Part shown: in pieces, positions 33,957-42,459 of the stretch
Position numbering within the stretch: position 1 is the stretch's first letter
Layout of the letters: each line of letters opens with the position of its first letter
From: JBBUX01 sp037445775
GTDB taxonomy: Bacteria; Actinomycetota; Coriobacteriia; Anaerosomatales; PHET01
Length of the DNA stretch: 63,418 bases
Assembly: GCA_037445775.1 (NCBI GenBank)
Contig: JBBIJX010000004.1
Span: 1 to 63,418, forward strand
Direction of reading: 5' to 3'
Notes under the pieces: generated by a model
The model's database searches: none
Seen by the model: the letters and a program-made list of their open reading frames with translations, nothing else
Told to the model about the DNA's origin: nothing
Position numbers and translations under genes: made by a program

Positions 33957-34280
33957 TGCGCGCTATCTGAGAGACAGTTCTTTGCGAGTTGAGTGCGCTG
34001 GTTGTCTGTGAAGGTTGGACGAGGCGTCCGTAGGACAGACGCCCCTGGTGTGTGAGTACTCGATCCGAGGTCGCCGAGGGTCAGGCATAAGCCCGCAGCG
34101 GTACGGGGATGCGAGCGCACGGACAGAAGCGTTCAAGAGGCCCCGAGGATAGCCCTTTGGAGGGGCAGCACGGGCGAAGCGAAGGCCATCCCGGTCACCC
34201 AGCTCTTGAGACCGGCGCAGCGGCGCCGGTGCGCGAGGAAGGCGGGCGCAGAGGCGGCCCGCCTTCTCTCACGAACCCGG
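33957..34280 (+). other. Structured non-coding region, possible group II intron domain I fragment
   Basis: The 700 bases between the selenoprotein gene and tRNA-Ala hold no convincing gene. From 33957 the sequence begins GTGCGCGC, like the GUGYG 5' end of group II introns, and continues with purine-rich loops and several hairpins. Strong ones are ACCGGCG/CGCCGGT near 34212-34231 and AAGGCGGGC/GCCCGCCTT near 34240-34266. No domain V is visible downstream, so it would be a 5' fragment. The presence of a group II intron end at the left edge of the window makes this reading more plausible. Another structured RNA is possible. Confidence 0.35.
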
Positions 34281-34316
34281 CTTGCGCATATTGCGGCTCG
34301 CGGCCGGGCCTTTGGA

Positions 34317-34371
34317 CGGAGCCCGCGTTTCGGGCCGATGCCGGAAGCATCGCGGAGCCCGCGTTTCGGGC
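34317..34371 (+). repeat. Direct repeat of 19 bases, 36 bases apart
   Basis: CGGAGCCCGCGTTTCGGGC occurs at 34317-34335 and 34353-34371. Each copy itself contains a GCCCGCGTTTCGGGC hairpin. It lies in the gap before tRNA-Ala. Function unknown. Confidence 0.7.
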
Positions 34372-34463
34372 GGGTGTCCGGGACGCGAGTTCTGCGTGAA
34401 GAGCGTATGGCTCGGGGTAACCGCTGGAACGTGCGGGACGCCGCTGCTAGAATCCTCGCGCAC

Positions 34464-34539
34464 GGGGACGTAGCTCAGCTGGGAGAGCGCGGGCTTTGCA
34501 AGCCTGAGGTCGTGGGTTCGAGCCCCATCGTCTCCACCA
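34464..34539 (+). tRNA. tRNA-Ala (anticodon UGC), CCA encoded
   Basis: 76-nucleotide cloverleaf. The acceptor stem GGGGACG/CGTCTCC contains the G3.U70 wobble that marks alanine tRNAs. The anticodon loop TTTGCAA gives UGC, and the T-arm is GTGGGTTCGAGCCCCAT. CCA is encoded. A -10 box TAGAAT (34448-34453) lies ten bases upstream of the mature 5' end. Confidence 0.97.
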
Positions 34540-34554
34540 AGAGAATCACGCGAG

Positions 34555-34576
34555 GGGCCGGCCGATACGCCGGTCC
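34555..34576 (+). terminator. Terminator-like hairpin after tRNA-Ala
   Basis: GGGCCGG (34555-34561) pairs with CCGGTCC (34570-34576) through one G.U, with an 8-base loop, 16 bases after the tRNA. It is followed by TTCGCTGTTG, a poor U-tract. Confidence 0.4.
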
Positions 34577-34669
34577 TTCGCTGTTGAGCGACGTGTGTCG
34601 CTGTAGTCGGGAGTACTCACCCGCAACCGCACGGGGTGCCGCCATAGGCCGCCGCGAATCACCCCGTCG

Positions 34670-34972
34670 TCAGGGCGTGCCGGGCGGGGCGGCCGTGGGC
34701 CTGACATCGAAGCCGGCCAGATTCTCCGGGGCCTCCTCGAACCGGTCGACGGTGGTGACCGCCGCGCGCTCGGGTCCCCGGCCCACCCACGCAACCGCTT
34801 GGGCCACGCGCTCGGGCCTTCCCTCGAAGACGGCTTCGACGCGACCATCGGTGAGGTTGCGTACCCAGCCTGCGACACCGGCTCCGGCCGCCATACGGCG
34901 TGTCGACTCGCGGAACCAAACGCCTTGGACGCGTCCCTCGACGATCACGCGGATCCGCACGGTCTCGATCAA
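34670..34972 (-). CDS. acyP: Acylphosphatase
   Basis: 100-residue acylphosphatase, which hydrolyses acyl-phosphates such as carbamoyl- or acetyl-phosphate. The family signature VQGVWFRE contains phosphate-binding Arg21, and the catalytic Asn39 is in GWVRNL; the YG..EG-type second motif reads DGRVEAVFEG. A Pro-rich C-terminus of about 10 residues extends past the usual 90. ATG 34972 fits the family N-terminus. It is transcribed opposite to the HlyIII gene, with an 86-base start region before ATG/GTG of that gene. Confidence 0.92.
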   Translation of the reverse strand: MIETVRIRVIVEGRVQGVWFRESTRRMAAGAGVAGWVRNLTDGRVEAVFEGRPERVAQAVAWVGRGPERAAVTTVDRFEEAPENLAGFDVRPTAAPPGTP

Positions 34973-35085
34973 GAAGACTCCTCAAACAGGTGCCGCGAGC
35001 GGCCTCACAGGTGCACATACCCCGCACCACCCAAGAAGCGGCGGTGGTACGCTAGCACGTGCAATCGAGTGCGGAGAGGACCGAT

Positions 35086-35763
35086 GTGACAAGCGGAACC
35101 GCTGCTGCGTCGCTGCCTTCGAAGAAGGGCCGACGCGACTACACGCTGGGCGAGGAGATCGCCAACAGCATCATCCATGGCCTCGGCATAGGGCTGTCTG
35201 TCGCCGCGCTGGTGTTGCTTGTCGTATTCGCCGCGCTCGCTAACGACCCCTACAAGCTCGCAAGCGCCATCGTCTACGGCGTCTCGCTTGTACTCGAGTA
35301 CACGGCATCGACGCTCTACCACAGCTTCCAGCAGCCGCGGGTCAAGCATCTCTTCAAGATCTTCGACCACTGCGGGATCTACTTGCTCATCGCCGGCACG
35401 TACACGCCGTTCTGCCTCGTCACGCTACGTGGGGACGGGGGTTGGGCGGTCTTCTCGGTCATCTGGACGCTTGCCGTGGTCGGCATTGCCGCCGAGGCGT
35501 TCTGGGCGTATCGGCCGCGGTGGCTCTCGGCGCTCGTCTACTTGGGCATGGGCTGGCTCGTCGTCTTCTCGCTCCGTCCGTTGGTCGAGAATCTCGACCC
35601 GGCGGGCGTTTGGCTGCTGTTCGCCGGGGGGCTCAGCTACACGGCCGGTACGATCTTCTATGTCATGAAGCGCGTGAAGTACATGCATGCGGTGTGGCAC
35701 GCGTGGGTGCTCGCCGGCAGCACGTGTCACTTCTTGGCGGTGCTGCTCTACGTGGTCCGCTAG
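35086..35763 (+). CDS. Hemolysin III / PAQR-family membrane protein (TrhA)
   Basis: 225-residue protein with seven predicted membrane helices. Conserved PAQR/HlyIII features are EEIANSIIHGLG with its His, STLYHSF, DHCGIYLLIAGTYTP, and the C-terminal WHAWVLAGSTCHFLA with the third His. These His and Asp residues bind zinc in relatives. Bacterial members influence membrane fluidity; the hemolysin name is historic. GTG 35086 is favoured over GTG 35059 because GAGAGGA lies five bases upstream. Confidence 0.88.
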   Translation: MTSGTAAASLPSKKGRRDYTLGEEIANSIIHGLGIGLSVAALVLLVVFAALANDPYKLASAIVYGVSLVLEYTASTLYHSFQQPRVKHLFKIFDHCGIYLLIAGTYTPFCLVTLRGDGGWAVFSVIWTLAVVGIAAEAFWAYRPRWLSALVYLGMGWLVVFSLRPLVENLDPAGVWLLFAGGLSYTAGTIFYVMKRVKYMHAVWHAWVLAGSTCHFLAVLLYVVR

Positions 35764-35796
35764 GCGCTCCCGGTGGGATCGGAAGGGGGTCGCCGC

Positions 35797-36489
35797 GTGT
35801 CTTCCTACCGAACGATCGTGACGCAAGTTGACGGGTGTGGCGGTGACGTCGTCATGCTCACACTCGCCCGCCCGGAGGGCTACGAATTCGAGCCGGGGCA
35901 GTGGTTCCGCCTCACCCTTGAGGCCGACGACGGCGAGCAGACGAGGACGTTCTCGCACGCGTCGGCTCCCGGAGACCCCGGCCTCGATATGGCAACGCGG
36001 CTGTCCGGCTCACCGTTCAAGCAAGCGCTGCGGCGCCTAGAGGCAGGTGACCGCGTCACGATCGCTGGTCCGGGAGGGAGGCTCGGCCTGCCACGGCCGC
36101 CTGCTCGCGTCGTCTTCCTCACCGGCGGCGTGGGTATCACGCCGGTGCGCTCAGTGCTGCTCGACAGCGCGCTACGTGGTGCGGCCTACGAAGACGCGCT
36201 CGTGGTGTACGGCAATCGTGAGCCGGCGTGCGCGCCGTACCTTGCCGAGCTCACGGGACTTGCGTCGACGGGCGTGCGCGTGGTGCCCGTCTACGAGCAC
36301 CCCGGCTCCTCGTGGGACGGCGAACGGGGGCGCATTGACGCTGCGATGATTCGCCGTCATCTCAGCCCGGCTGGCAGCCGGGAGTTCGTGGTGACGGGGC
36401 CTCCGGCGATGGTCAACGCAATGGACGCAGTGCTCGACGAGCTGGGAGTCGACGTGTCTCGCCGCATCATCGAGCGCTTCGGCGCATGA
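35797..36489 (+). CDS. FAD-dependent ferredoxin/flavodoxin-reductase-like oxidoreductase
   Basis: 230-residue flavoprotein of the ferredoxin-NADP reductase fold. The FAD domain (about 1-105) has the flavin motif RTFSHAS (RxYS-like) and GSPFKQAL. The NAD(P) domain (about 105-230) has LTGGVGITPVRS, YGNRE and VTGPPAMV. There is no 2Fe-2S domain, so a separate carrier is needed. Substrate pathway unknown. GTG 35797 follows AGGGGGT. It begins 33 bases after the HlyIII gene and is probably co-transcribed. Confidence 0.87.
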   Translation: MSSYRTIVTQVDGCGGDVVMLTLARPEGYEFEPGQWFRLTLEADDGEQTRTFSHASAPGDPGLDMATRLSGSPFKQALRRLEAGDRVTIAGPGGRLGLPRPPARVVFLTGGVGITPVRSVLLDSALRGAAYEDALVVYGNREPACAPYLAELTGLASTGVRVVPVYEHPGSSWDGERGRIDAAMIRRHLSPAGSREFVVTGPPAMVNAMDAVLDELGVDVSRRIIERFGA

Positions 36490-36586
36490 TCGCCCGCCGC
36501 TGCGACGGGCACTCGGGGTATACGTCTGTTAGCGGTACGCAGTGAAGGGGCGATGGCCCCGCAGGGCACGAGGAAGGGAGCGTCAA

Positions 36587-36985
36587 ATGGAGCTGCTTGC
36601 CCGTACGTGCAACCTCGAGACGATGAACGCGCAACGGATTCTGGCGCGCGGGTTCGTGCTCGCAGGGGCGTTGTTCTGGGGCGTCGTGGCGTGGGTTGCG
36701 GAGTGGGCCAACGATGGCGCTCCGTTCTCGGAAACGCTGCCTTTCGCCGCCATGTATGCCGCCGGCATTCTCCTAGTCTTCGTCATCGGGCTGTTCCTCG
36801 AGAACCTCGCGGCCGCGATTCTTGCACTACTGTCCGCCTCTGTCGTTGCCGCAGGCATCGTCATAGGGTGGGAGGTGGGCGTCTGGGCCACGGTGCTCTT
36901 CTTCTTCATCCTGCCGCTGCTCATGGCGGCCGCGCTGTACTTGCTCGCCGCGCGCATGCAGAAGATCTGCGCCGCCGCACCCTAG
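36587..36985 (+). CDS. Hypothetical four-helix membrane protein
   Basis: 132 residues with four hydrophobic helices (about 17-40, 50-68, 70-92 and 98-122) and short loops; no family recognised. ATG 36587 has AGGAAGGGAG upstream. It stands alone after the reductase gene. The 240 bases from 36986 to 37225 hold an AT-richer stretch (about 37128-37185), probably the promoter of the next gene. Confidence 0.65.
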   Translation: MELLARTCNLETMNAQRILARGFVLAGALFWGVVAWVAEWANDGAPFSETLPFAAMYAAGILLVFVIGLFLENLAAAILALLSASVVAAGIVIGWEVGVWATVLFFFILPLLMAAALYLLAARMQKICAAAP

Positions 36986-37225
36986 GGGTGCGCACTTCGG
37001 TGTTGCCAAGGGACGCCGGGAGCATTCTTTTGGCGCGGGCGGGCTGACGACGTGCGGCGGTCGGGCCAAATGCCTACCGCTGAGAGTCGAATCGGCGCCG
37101 TTCGTCGCGGAGCCTGCAAAAAGATGCGCGATTCGCGTAAACTTTCTTAACGTTTGAAGCCGATACCTACTGTATTCTCCCCGTATGGGGGCGGCAGGCG
37201 AGGCTGAGGGGGGTGCGGTCGACTT

Positions 37226-37585
37226 TTGTATGACCTCGGAGGGGTCCTCGGGCCAGATGTCATACGCTTCGTCGAGTCTCACGTGAGGTCGTTGCTTGCG
37301 TGGGACATCCTCGTCTTCTTCCATCGCAACCCCGACGCAGTGCTCGATCCGGATGGACTCGCCGCCCGTCTGGGTAGAAGCACCAAGGAGATCGAGCCCG
37401 AGGTGGACGCGCTCTGCGACGGGCAGATCCTGCAGCAAGCCGGCGGCCTCGTGCGCTACAAGCCGACGCCTGAGACCCGCGCCCAGGTCGGGGAGTTCGT
37501 GGACGCATGTCAGGACCGCGCGCGTCGTCTCGCACTTATCGCGCTCGTCCTGCATCGCATCGGGCGCGGCTCGTCCGGCACCTGA
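37226..37585 (+). CDS. Hypothetical winged-helix-like protein
   Basis: 119 residues. Residues about 20-80 look like a winged helix: a helix (SLLAWDILVFFHRNP), a turn (LDPDGLAARLGRSTKEIEPEVDAL) and a wing ending in VRYKPTPE. The C-terminal amphipathic helix may dimerise. It could be a small transcription factor, but no target is evident. The start is uncertain: TTG 37226 is used here with only a distant GGGGGG upstream. It is convergent with the HD-GYP gene at 37636. Confidence 0.6.
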   Translation: MYDLGGVLGPDVIRFVESHVRSLLAWDILVFFHRNPDAVLDPDGLAARLGRSTKEIEPEVDALCDGQILQQAGGLVRYKPTPETRAQVGEFVDACQDRARRLALIALVLHRIGRGSSGT

Positions 37586-37635
37586 GCGGGGCGCCGCCCG
37601 TCCGCGCACTCCTCAGCCCGGGGCGTGTCCGGAAC

Positions 37636-38955
37636 TCAGAGCTTGTCCGACACGATGAGGTCGAGCGTCTCGGGTTCGATGACCTCGACGATGCGCGGTC
37701 CGTCGCCGTCGAGGTCCACTTCGAGCGAGTCGGCTAGCTCGAGGCCCCGCGCATCGTGCGTCACGCGCACCGTCGGTTCGAGCGGGCTCGCACCCGGGCG
37801 GGACACTACACCGACCGTCTGGTCAGAGAGCCGCACTAGGCACCCGACAGGGAAGACGCCGAGCGCTCCGACGAACAGGCGGGTGAGCACCGGGTCGAGC
37901 GGCCCATTCGATTCGCGCATCAACTGGACGACCGCCCGGTCGGGAGTGAGTGCGGCCGTGCCGTTCCCGGGATCGGTCAGGTTATGGAAGCGATTGGCCA
38001 CCGAGACCATGCGGCTGAACGGGTGTGCCACGTAGTCGTTGGGCCGCTCCGGCCAACCCGAACCGTCGACGCCCATGTGGTGCTCGAAGGCGACCAGCAT
38101 CGGTGCCGGATCCTCCAACGCGACGCGCTGCAGGATGTCTGCGCCGACCTTCGGGTGCATCTCGTGCATCGGGGCGGCCTGCCCGGGCTCTGCGGGGTCG
38201 AATGCGGCCTTGCCTACGTCGTGGAGCAGGGCCGACAGGCCGAGTGAGTGCAGCCCCTCGTCTGGCAGACCTAGCCGCTGCCCGAGCAGCAACGCATAGA
38301 TGGTGACGTTGAGTGAGTGGAAGAGGCCGTGCTCGCCGGTACTGCGGATCGTCGCAAGGCCGAGCATCGCACCCGGGTCTGCGAGCAGGCGCTCGATGAC
38401 GCTTCCCACGAGCGAGCTCGTCCGCGAGAGGTCCGGGCTCGCACCTGCGGACAAGCGCTCCTGGACGTGTTTCAGGTCCGACAGGAAGCGCTGGTAGAGT
38501 TGCCGGTCCTCGGCGCGCTGCCGGTTGCGCTCCTCCCGCTCTTCGCCGCCGTGGTCGCTTAGCATGCGTATCGTCACGCCGGCCACGCCGCGCGCGGCTA
38601 GTTCCGAGGGGACGTCAAGGTCCGGCGACGGCTTCGACATCAGCACCTGGGTGAGTCCGATCGCGTCGGTCTCGCAGAACGCCGCCGAGAACGCAAGCGA
38701 CTCGATGCAGCGGGACTCGAGCGCCTCGGCGATCGAGGCGAGCGATCCCTGGTCGCCTGCGAGCACGTCGCTTCCGTGGTAGAGGTGGCCCTGGTGCCAG
38801 TTCAGCACGAGCGGCTCGTCGCGCGTCGCGTTCCGCACGCAAGCAACGAGCGTCTCGACGGCCTCGCGGTGCGCCGGATGGGCTGGCGGGTACAGCTGGA
38901 TGGCCTTGCGCGTGCCGGACAGCGCGGCAACCACCCGGGTTGCTACGTCTTCCAT
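37636..38955 (-). CDS. HD-GYP domain protein with degenerate motif (locus 1)
   Basis: 439 residues. The N-terminal domain (1-130, with LYPPAHPAHREAVETL) is shared with three other proteins in this window. A charged linker helix (135-170) follows, then an HD-GYP domain with His245-Asp246-Lys249 and His292-His293. The signature reads GSGWPE instead of GxGYP, and the usual VADAYD reads VANRFH, so cyclic-di-GMP hydrolysis may be weakened or lost. A C-terminal beta domain (about 350-439) resembles that of the second HD-GYP protein. Start ATG 38955 overlaps the stop of the HEAT-repeat gene by one base (TGATG). Confidence 0.85.
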   Translation of the reverse strand: MEDVATRVVAALSGTRKAIQLYPPAHPAHREAVETLVACVRNATRDEPLVLNWHQGHLYHGSDVLAGDQGSLASIAEALESRCIESLAFSAAFCETDAIGLTQVLMSKPSPDLDVPSELAARGVAGVTIRMLSDHGGEEREERNRQRAEDRQLYQRFLSDLKHVQERLSAGASPDLSRTSSLVGSVIERLLADPGAMLGLATIRSTGEHGLFHSLNVTIYALLLGQRLGLPDEGLHSLGLSALLHDVGKAAFDPAEPGQAAPMHEMHPKVGADILQRVALEDPAPMLVAFEHHMGVDGSGWPERPNDYVAHPFSRMVSVANRFHNLTDPGNGTAALTPDRAVVQLMRESNGPLDPVLTRLFVGALGVFPVGCLVRLSDQTVGVVSRPGASPLEPTVRVTHDARGLELADSLEVDLDGDGPRIVEVIEPETLDLIVSDKL

Positions 38956-40937
38956 CAGGTATCACCGCCTCGCATGCGGGTGGCCTGTGCGCGCTTGACA
39001 AGCTCCTGGACCTCGGCGAAGTGCCCGCGCTTGATGAGGGCCCGCCTACCCGCGAGTCGCTCCAGGGCCTCGTCTGCAGCGGCGCCGGGTACCTTGGCGA
39101 GCGCCGCGATGAGCTCGCGCGCGATGGCGAAGTCCCCGTTGTCGATGTCGAGCTCGGCCAATCGTGCAGCGAGCAGTTTGTCGGCGCTTGGCGGACAATG
39201 CCTGACGAGCGCGCGCACCGCCGAGATCTCAACCTCGGCGCTCGGGTCGCGCAGCGCGTGGCCGATGAGACGGGTGGCGGCGGGTGTGCCGGCCATCGCC
39301 AGACCGGTCACGACTTCGCGGCGGGACTGTTCGTCGGGCCGCTTCAGCAGGGACTCGATCGTCGAGACGGAGTGCGCATCACCCTCCTGTGCCAGGCGCG
39401 TCACGAGGGGCGCGACCTGATACCACTGGGCGGCAGAGGCGCACTCGTTGAGCGCGTCGACGATACGGCGGCCGATTATGGCCTCCGCGACCTGGAGGCC
39501 CGGCGCCTTCAGCGCGATCGCCTCGGTCACGAGTGCGGACGTGCCCGCGTCGCCTGCTGAACGGACGATCGATCGCGCAGATTCCACCGCCGCGTGATCG
39601 GCCTGCACGGCCGCGAGCAGGGCGCGCATCGCACGAGGCCCCGCAGCGGCGTTGCGCGCCTCACGCAGGCGGCCGGAGAGCTGGGGCCATGGGCTGTCGT
39701 TGTACGCCTCTCGGTTGCCGAACTCGGTCATGACCCGGGCGGCCATGTCCAGGTCTCCCTGCTCAATGAGGCGCGGCACCATCGAGGAGAGGTTCATCGC
39801 TGCAGCGCAGTAGAGCTCGAAGTCCTGCTGCTGGTCGAGGAGGTGCAACATGGTGCGCACACTCGAGCTAGCGACGTCACGCTGCGCGGCGTCGACCGCA
39901 GCCCGGGACGCCGCCACGGACTTGGCGCTCAACCGCGTCGCGTCGGCCACCGCGCGGTAGACGGCGTCGGTGTCGACGAGCGCTGGTTCCGGAGTGGCGC
40001 GCCCGCGAACGTCGAGCATGTGCTCGAGGAAGTCCGCCTCCTTGGCCGAGTGGCCGCTCGCGGGCAACATCGCCCGGACTTCCGCGCGCACCTGCGCCGT
40101 CACTTGGTCGAGCGGCAGGTTCGTCAACGCGCTCGAGAGCGAGAGCATGTTCTTGCCGAAAGTGCCGCCCAGAATCGAGCCCGCGATGTCGGCCGACGAG
40201 AGGTTCTGGAACATCTGCCCGGTGAGTTCGCGTACCGGGCCGGGATCCATCGCGAGCTCGAGGAGCGCGTCCTTGCGTTCGGCGTCCTGAGTGCGAAACG
40301 CGACCGCAAGCGATTCCAGCAACGGTCCCAAACCAGCGGAGCCGGAGACGCGTGCGAGTTCCGTCAGTCCCTCTTGAAACGATGCCGGATCGCCGCCCGC
40401 GGCAGAGGCGAACCAAGCGCCGAGCCGTTCGGGGTCAGCGGACAACGAGCGGAGGAACTCCTCGACATCGGTCGAGGGTCCCGCTGCGGCCTGATCGACG
40501 ACTGTGAGCTGAACGCCGGCGACGCGAGCGTGTTCGACGCCGGCTTCGACGAGTGCGACCGACAGACCGCCCGAGGCGCGGAGCTCGCCGGGCGGTGTGA
40601 GCACCGCACGCAAAAGCGCGAGCAGCTCGTTCGCGTCGCAGCCCGGCAAGAACGCTACCTCGGCCACCCCGTGCTCCCGCAGCTCGTCAGAGAGCTCCTG
40701 CGCGCCCACGACCGCCGTACCAAGCGGGGCGCCCTGGAAGGCGAAGCCGTCGCGGGCAACGGCGAGCGCTACGACCGGCTCGCCGTTCGCGAAGTACGCG
40801 GCAAGCGCCGCCTCCGCGCTCTCCAGGCACTGGCGGGGAATCGGGCTTGTGGGCGGGTAGAGACGCAACGCCTTGCCGGCCGATGTCACCGCACGCACGA
40901 CGTTATCGATGGTGGCTGATTCGCAGATCTCCGACAC
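38955..40937 (-). CDS. HEAT-like repeat protein with shared N-terminal domain (locus 1)
   Basis: 660 residues, probably cytoplasmic. Residues 10-150 form the shared N-terminal domain (GKALRLYPPTSPIPRQCL, then VAVARDGFAFQG). A long helical middle follows, with armadillo/HEAT-like repeats in the last 250 residues. No catalytic motif is seen. It is the first gene of a two-gene operon and overlaps the HD-GYP gene, so a scaffold or sensor role for its partner is inferred. GTG 40937 follows AGGGAG. It diverges from the CNNM gene. Confidence 0.72.
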   Translation of the reverse strand: MSEICESATIDNVVRAVTSAGKALRLYPPTSPIPRQCLESAEAALAAYFANGEPVVALAVARDGFAFQGAPLGTAVVGAQELSDELREHGVAEVAFLPGCDANELLALLRAVLTPPGELRASGGLSVALVEAGVEHARVAGVQLTVVDQAAAGPSTDVEEFLRSLSADPERLGAWFASAAGGDPASFQEGLTELARVSGSAGLGPLLESLAVAFRTQDAERKDALLELAMDPGPVRELTGQMFQNLSSADIAGSILGGTFGKNMLSLSSALTNLPLDQVTAQVRAEVRAMLPASGHSAKEADFLEHMLDVRGRATPEPALVDTDAVYRAVADATRLSAKSVAASRAAVDAAQRDVASSSVRTMLHLLDQQQDFELYCAAAMNLSSMVPRLIEQGDLDMAARVMTEFGNREAYNDSPWPQLSGRLREARNAAAGPRAMRALLAAVQADHAAVESARSIVRSAGDAGTSALVTEAIALKAPGLQVAEAIIGRRIVDALNECASAAQWYQVAPLVTRLAQEGDAHSVSTIESLLKRPDEQSRREVVTGLAMAGTPAATRLIGHALRDPSAEVEISAVRALVRHCPPSADKLLAARLAELDIDNGDFAIARELIAALAKVPGAAADEALERLAGRRALIKRGHFAEVQELVKRAQATRMRGGDT

Positions 40938-41087
40938 CGGCGCTCCCTGAGCTCACGCGACGACGGACAGTCTCCGCGCGCCCCTCGTCTGGGACTGTTC
41001 GGTATATCGGCATGTCGCCCGTCGGGTTGACCCCAAATAGGAATACTGGGCCGTTTCCCCGCACCGCGTGTTGGTAACCTATGCGAC

Positions 41088-42404
41088 ATGGATACCCCGA
41101 TTGCCGAGGTTCTGCTTATCGCGGTGCTCGTCGCGCTCAACGGTTACTTCGCGGCCGCCGAGATAGCGCTCATCAGCGTCCGCCGTGCGTCGCTGAAGCA
41201 ACGCGCCGGTGAGGGCTCGAAGGGTGCGGCTCGCGCGCTAGGTCTGACCGAGGAGCCCACGCGCCTGCTCGCGACGATCCAGGTGGGCATCACGCTCGTT
41301 GGTTTCCTCGCGTCTGCCGCTGCGGCAGTCTCGCTCGCCGCTCCCGTCGAGGAGTGGTTGGACGGGCTGGGCCTGCCTTGGCTCTCGCGCGTTTCGACGG
41401 CGCTCGCGGTGTTTCTGGTGACGCTGGTCGTGTCGTACGTGACGCTCATCTTCGGCGAACTTGTGCCCAAGCGAATAGGGCTCATGCGGGCCGAACGCGT
41501 CGCCGTTGCCGTCGCGGGGCCCGTCAGCTTCGTCGCCAAGGCGTTCTCGCCGCTTGTGTGGTTCCTGTCAGTGTCGACGCGCGCGGTCGCGCGTTTCGTG
41601 GGCGTAGGAGGGGATGGCGGGCGTCCGGGAGTCTCCGAGGAGGAGATCAAGCTCCTCGTCACCGAGCAGGGCTCACTGCTCGACGAAGAGAAACGCATGA
41701 TCCACGAGATCTTCGAACTCGGCGACACAGTCGCGCGCGAGATCATGGTGCCACGAGTCGACATGGTGCTCGTCGAGGACGACCGCACGGTCCGTGAGGC
41801 TGTCGCTATCATGCGGGTTACGGGATTCTCCCGGGTGCCGGTGTTTCGCGAAGACCATGACACCATTGTTGGCATCGCGTTCCTCAAGGACCTCGTGGGT
41901 CCGGTTGCCGAGGGTCGCGGTGATGACCCCGTCCTCGGTCATCTGAGACCGCCGGTGTACGTGCCTGAGACCAAAGGGATCCTGCCCCTGCTCTCGGAGA
42001 TGCAGGCGTACCGCACGCAACTCGTGGTCGTCGTCGACGAGTACGGCGGTACCGCAGGCCTTGTCACCCTCGAAGACATCGTCGAGGAGATCGTCGGCGA
42101 GATCGTCGACGAGTTCGACCGGGACCGCCGTTACGTCACGAAGGTCGGCGAGGGGGAATGGGTGATCGACGGACGCCTGCCCATCGAGGACGCGCTAGCT
42201 CTCGGGCTTCCGGTGTGTGAGGCCGAGGAGTACGACACGCTCGCAGGATGGCTACTCGCGCAGACGGGGAGGATCCCGGCGCCAGGGGAGCGATACATCG
42301 AAGATGGGTACCAGTTCAGAGTGCAGGCGATGCGGCGACGGCGCGTCGCGAGAGTGCGGGTGTCGGCGCCATCTCTGATCGAGGATCCGGACCACGGAGT
42401 CTGA
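41088..42404 (+). CDS. CNNM/CorC-family (HlyC) transporter with CBS pair
   Basis: 438-residue membrane protein. The DUF21/CNNM transmembrane domain (1-190) has the NGYFAAAEIALISVRR start and PTRLLATIQVGITLVGF. Two CBS domains (about 205-330) include VPRVDMV and VDEYGGTAGLVTLEDIVEEIVGEI (cited in part), and a C-terminal CorC/HlyC domain ends the protein. Relatives export magnesium or help resist high Mg and Co. A -10 box TAACCT (41075-41080) ends seven bases before ATG with no Shine-Dalgarno, suggesting a leaderless transcript. Confidence 0.9.
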   Translation: MDTPIAEVLLIAVLVALNGYFAAAEIALISVRRASLKQRAGEGSKGAARALGLTEEPTRLLATIQVGITLVGFLASAAAAVSLAAPVEEWLDGLGLPWLSRVSTALAVFLVTLVVSYVTLIFGELVPKRIGLMRAERVAVAVAGPVSFVAKAFSPLVWFLSVSTRAVARFVGVGGDGGRPGVSEEEIKLLVTEQGSLLDEEKRMIHEIFELGDTVAREIMVPRVDMVLVEDDRTVREAVAIMRVTGFSRVPVFREDHDTIVGIAFLKDLVGPVAEGRGDDPVLGHLRPPVYVPETKGILPLLSEMQAYRTQLVVVVDEYGGTAGLVTLEDIVEEIVGEIVDEFDRDRRYVTKVGEGEWVIDGRLPIEDALALGLPVCEAEEYDTLAGWLLAQTGRIPAPGERYIEDGYQFRVQAMRRRRVARVRVSAPSLIEDPDHGV

Positions 42405-42459
42405 CTCCTGTCACGGGTGCTCGTTCGGGGGCAGGAGCGAATCCAAAGGGGAGATCCCG

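Noticed and set aside
33763..34463. RNase P RNA, tmRNA, SRP RNA or a cobalamin riboswitch
   Set aside because: I could not find their core sequences (for example the GAGGAAAGUCCGGGC and ACAGAAA pair of rnpB, the tmRNA ends, the SRP GGAAGCAGC loop, or the B12 box).
41027..41055. TTGACC at 41027 as the -35 of the CNNM gene
   Set aside because: No -10 box lies at 16-18 bases; the TAACCT box near the ATG fits better.
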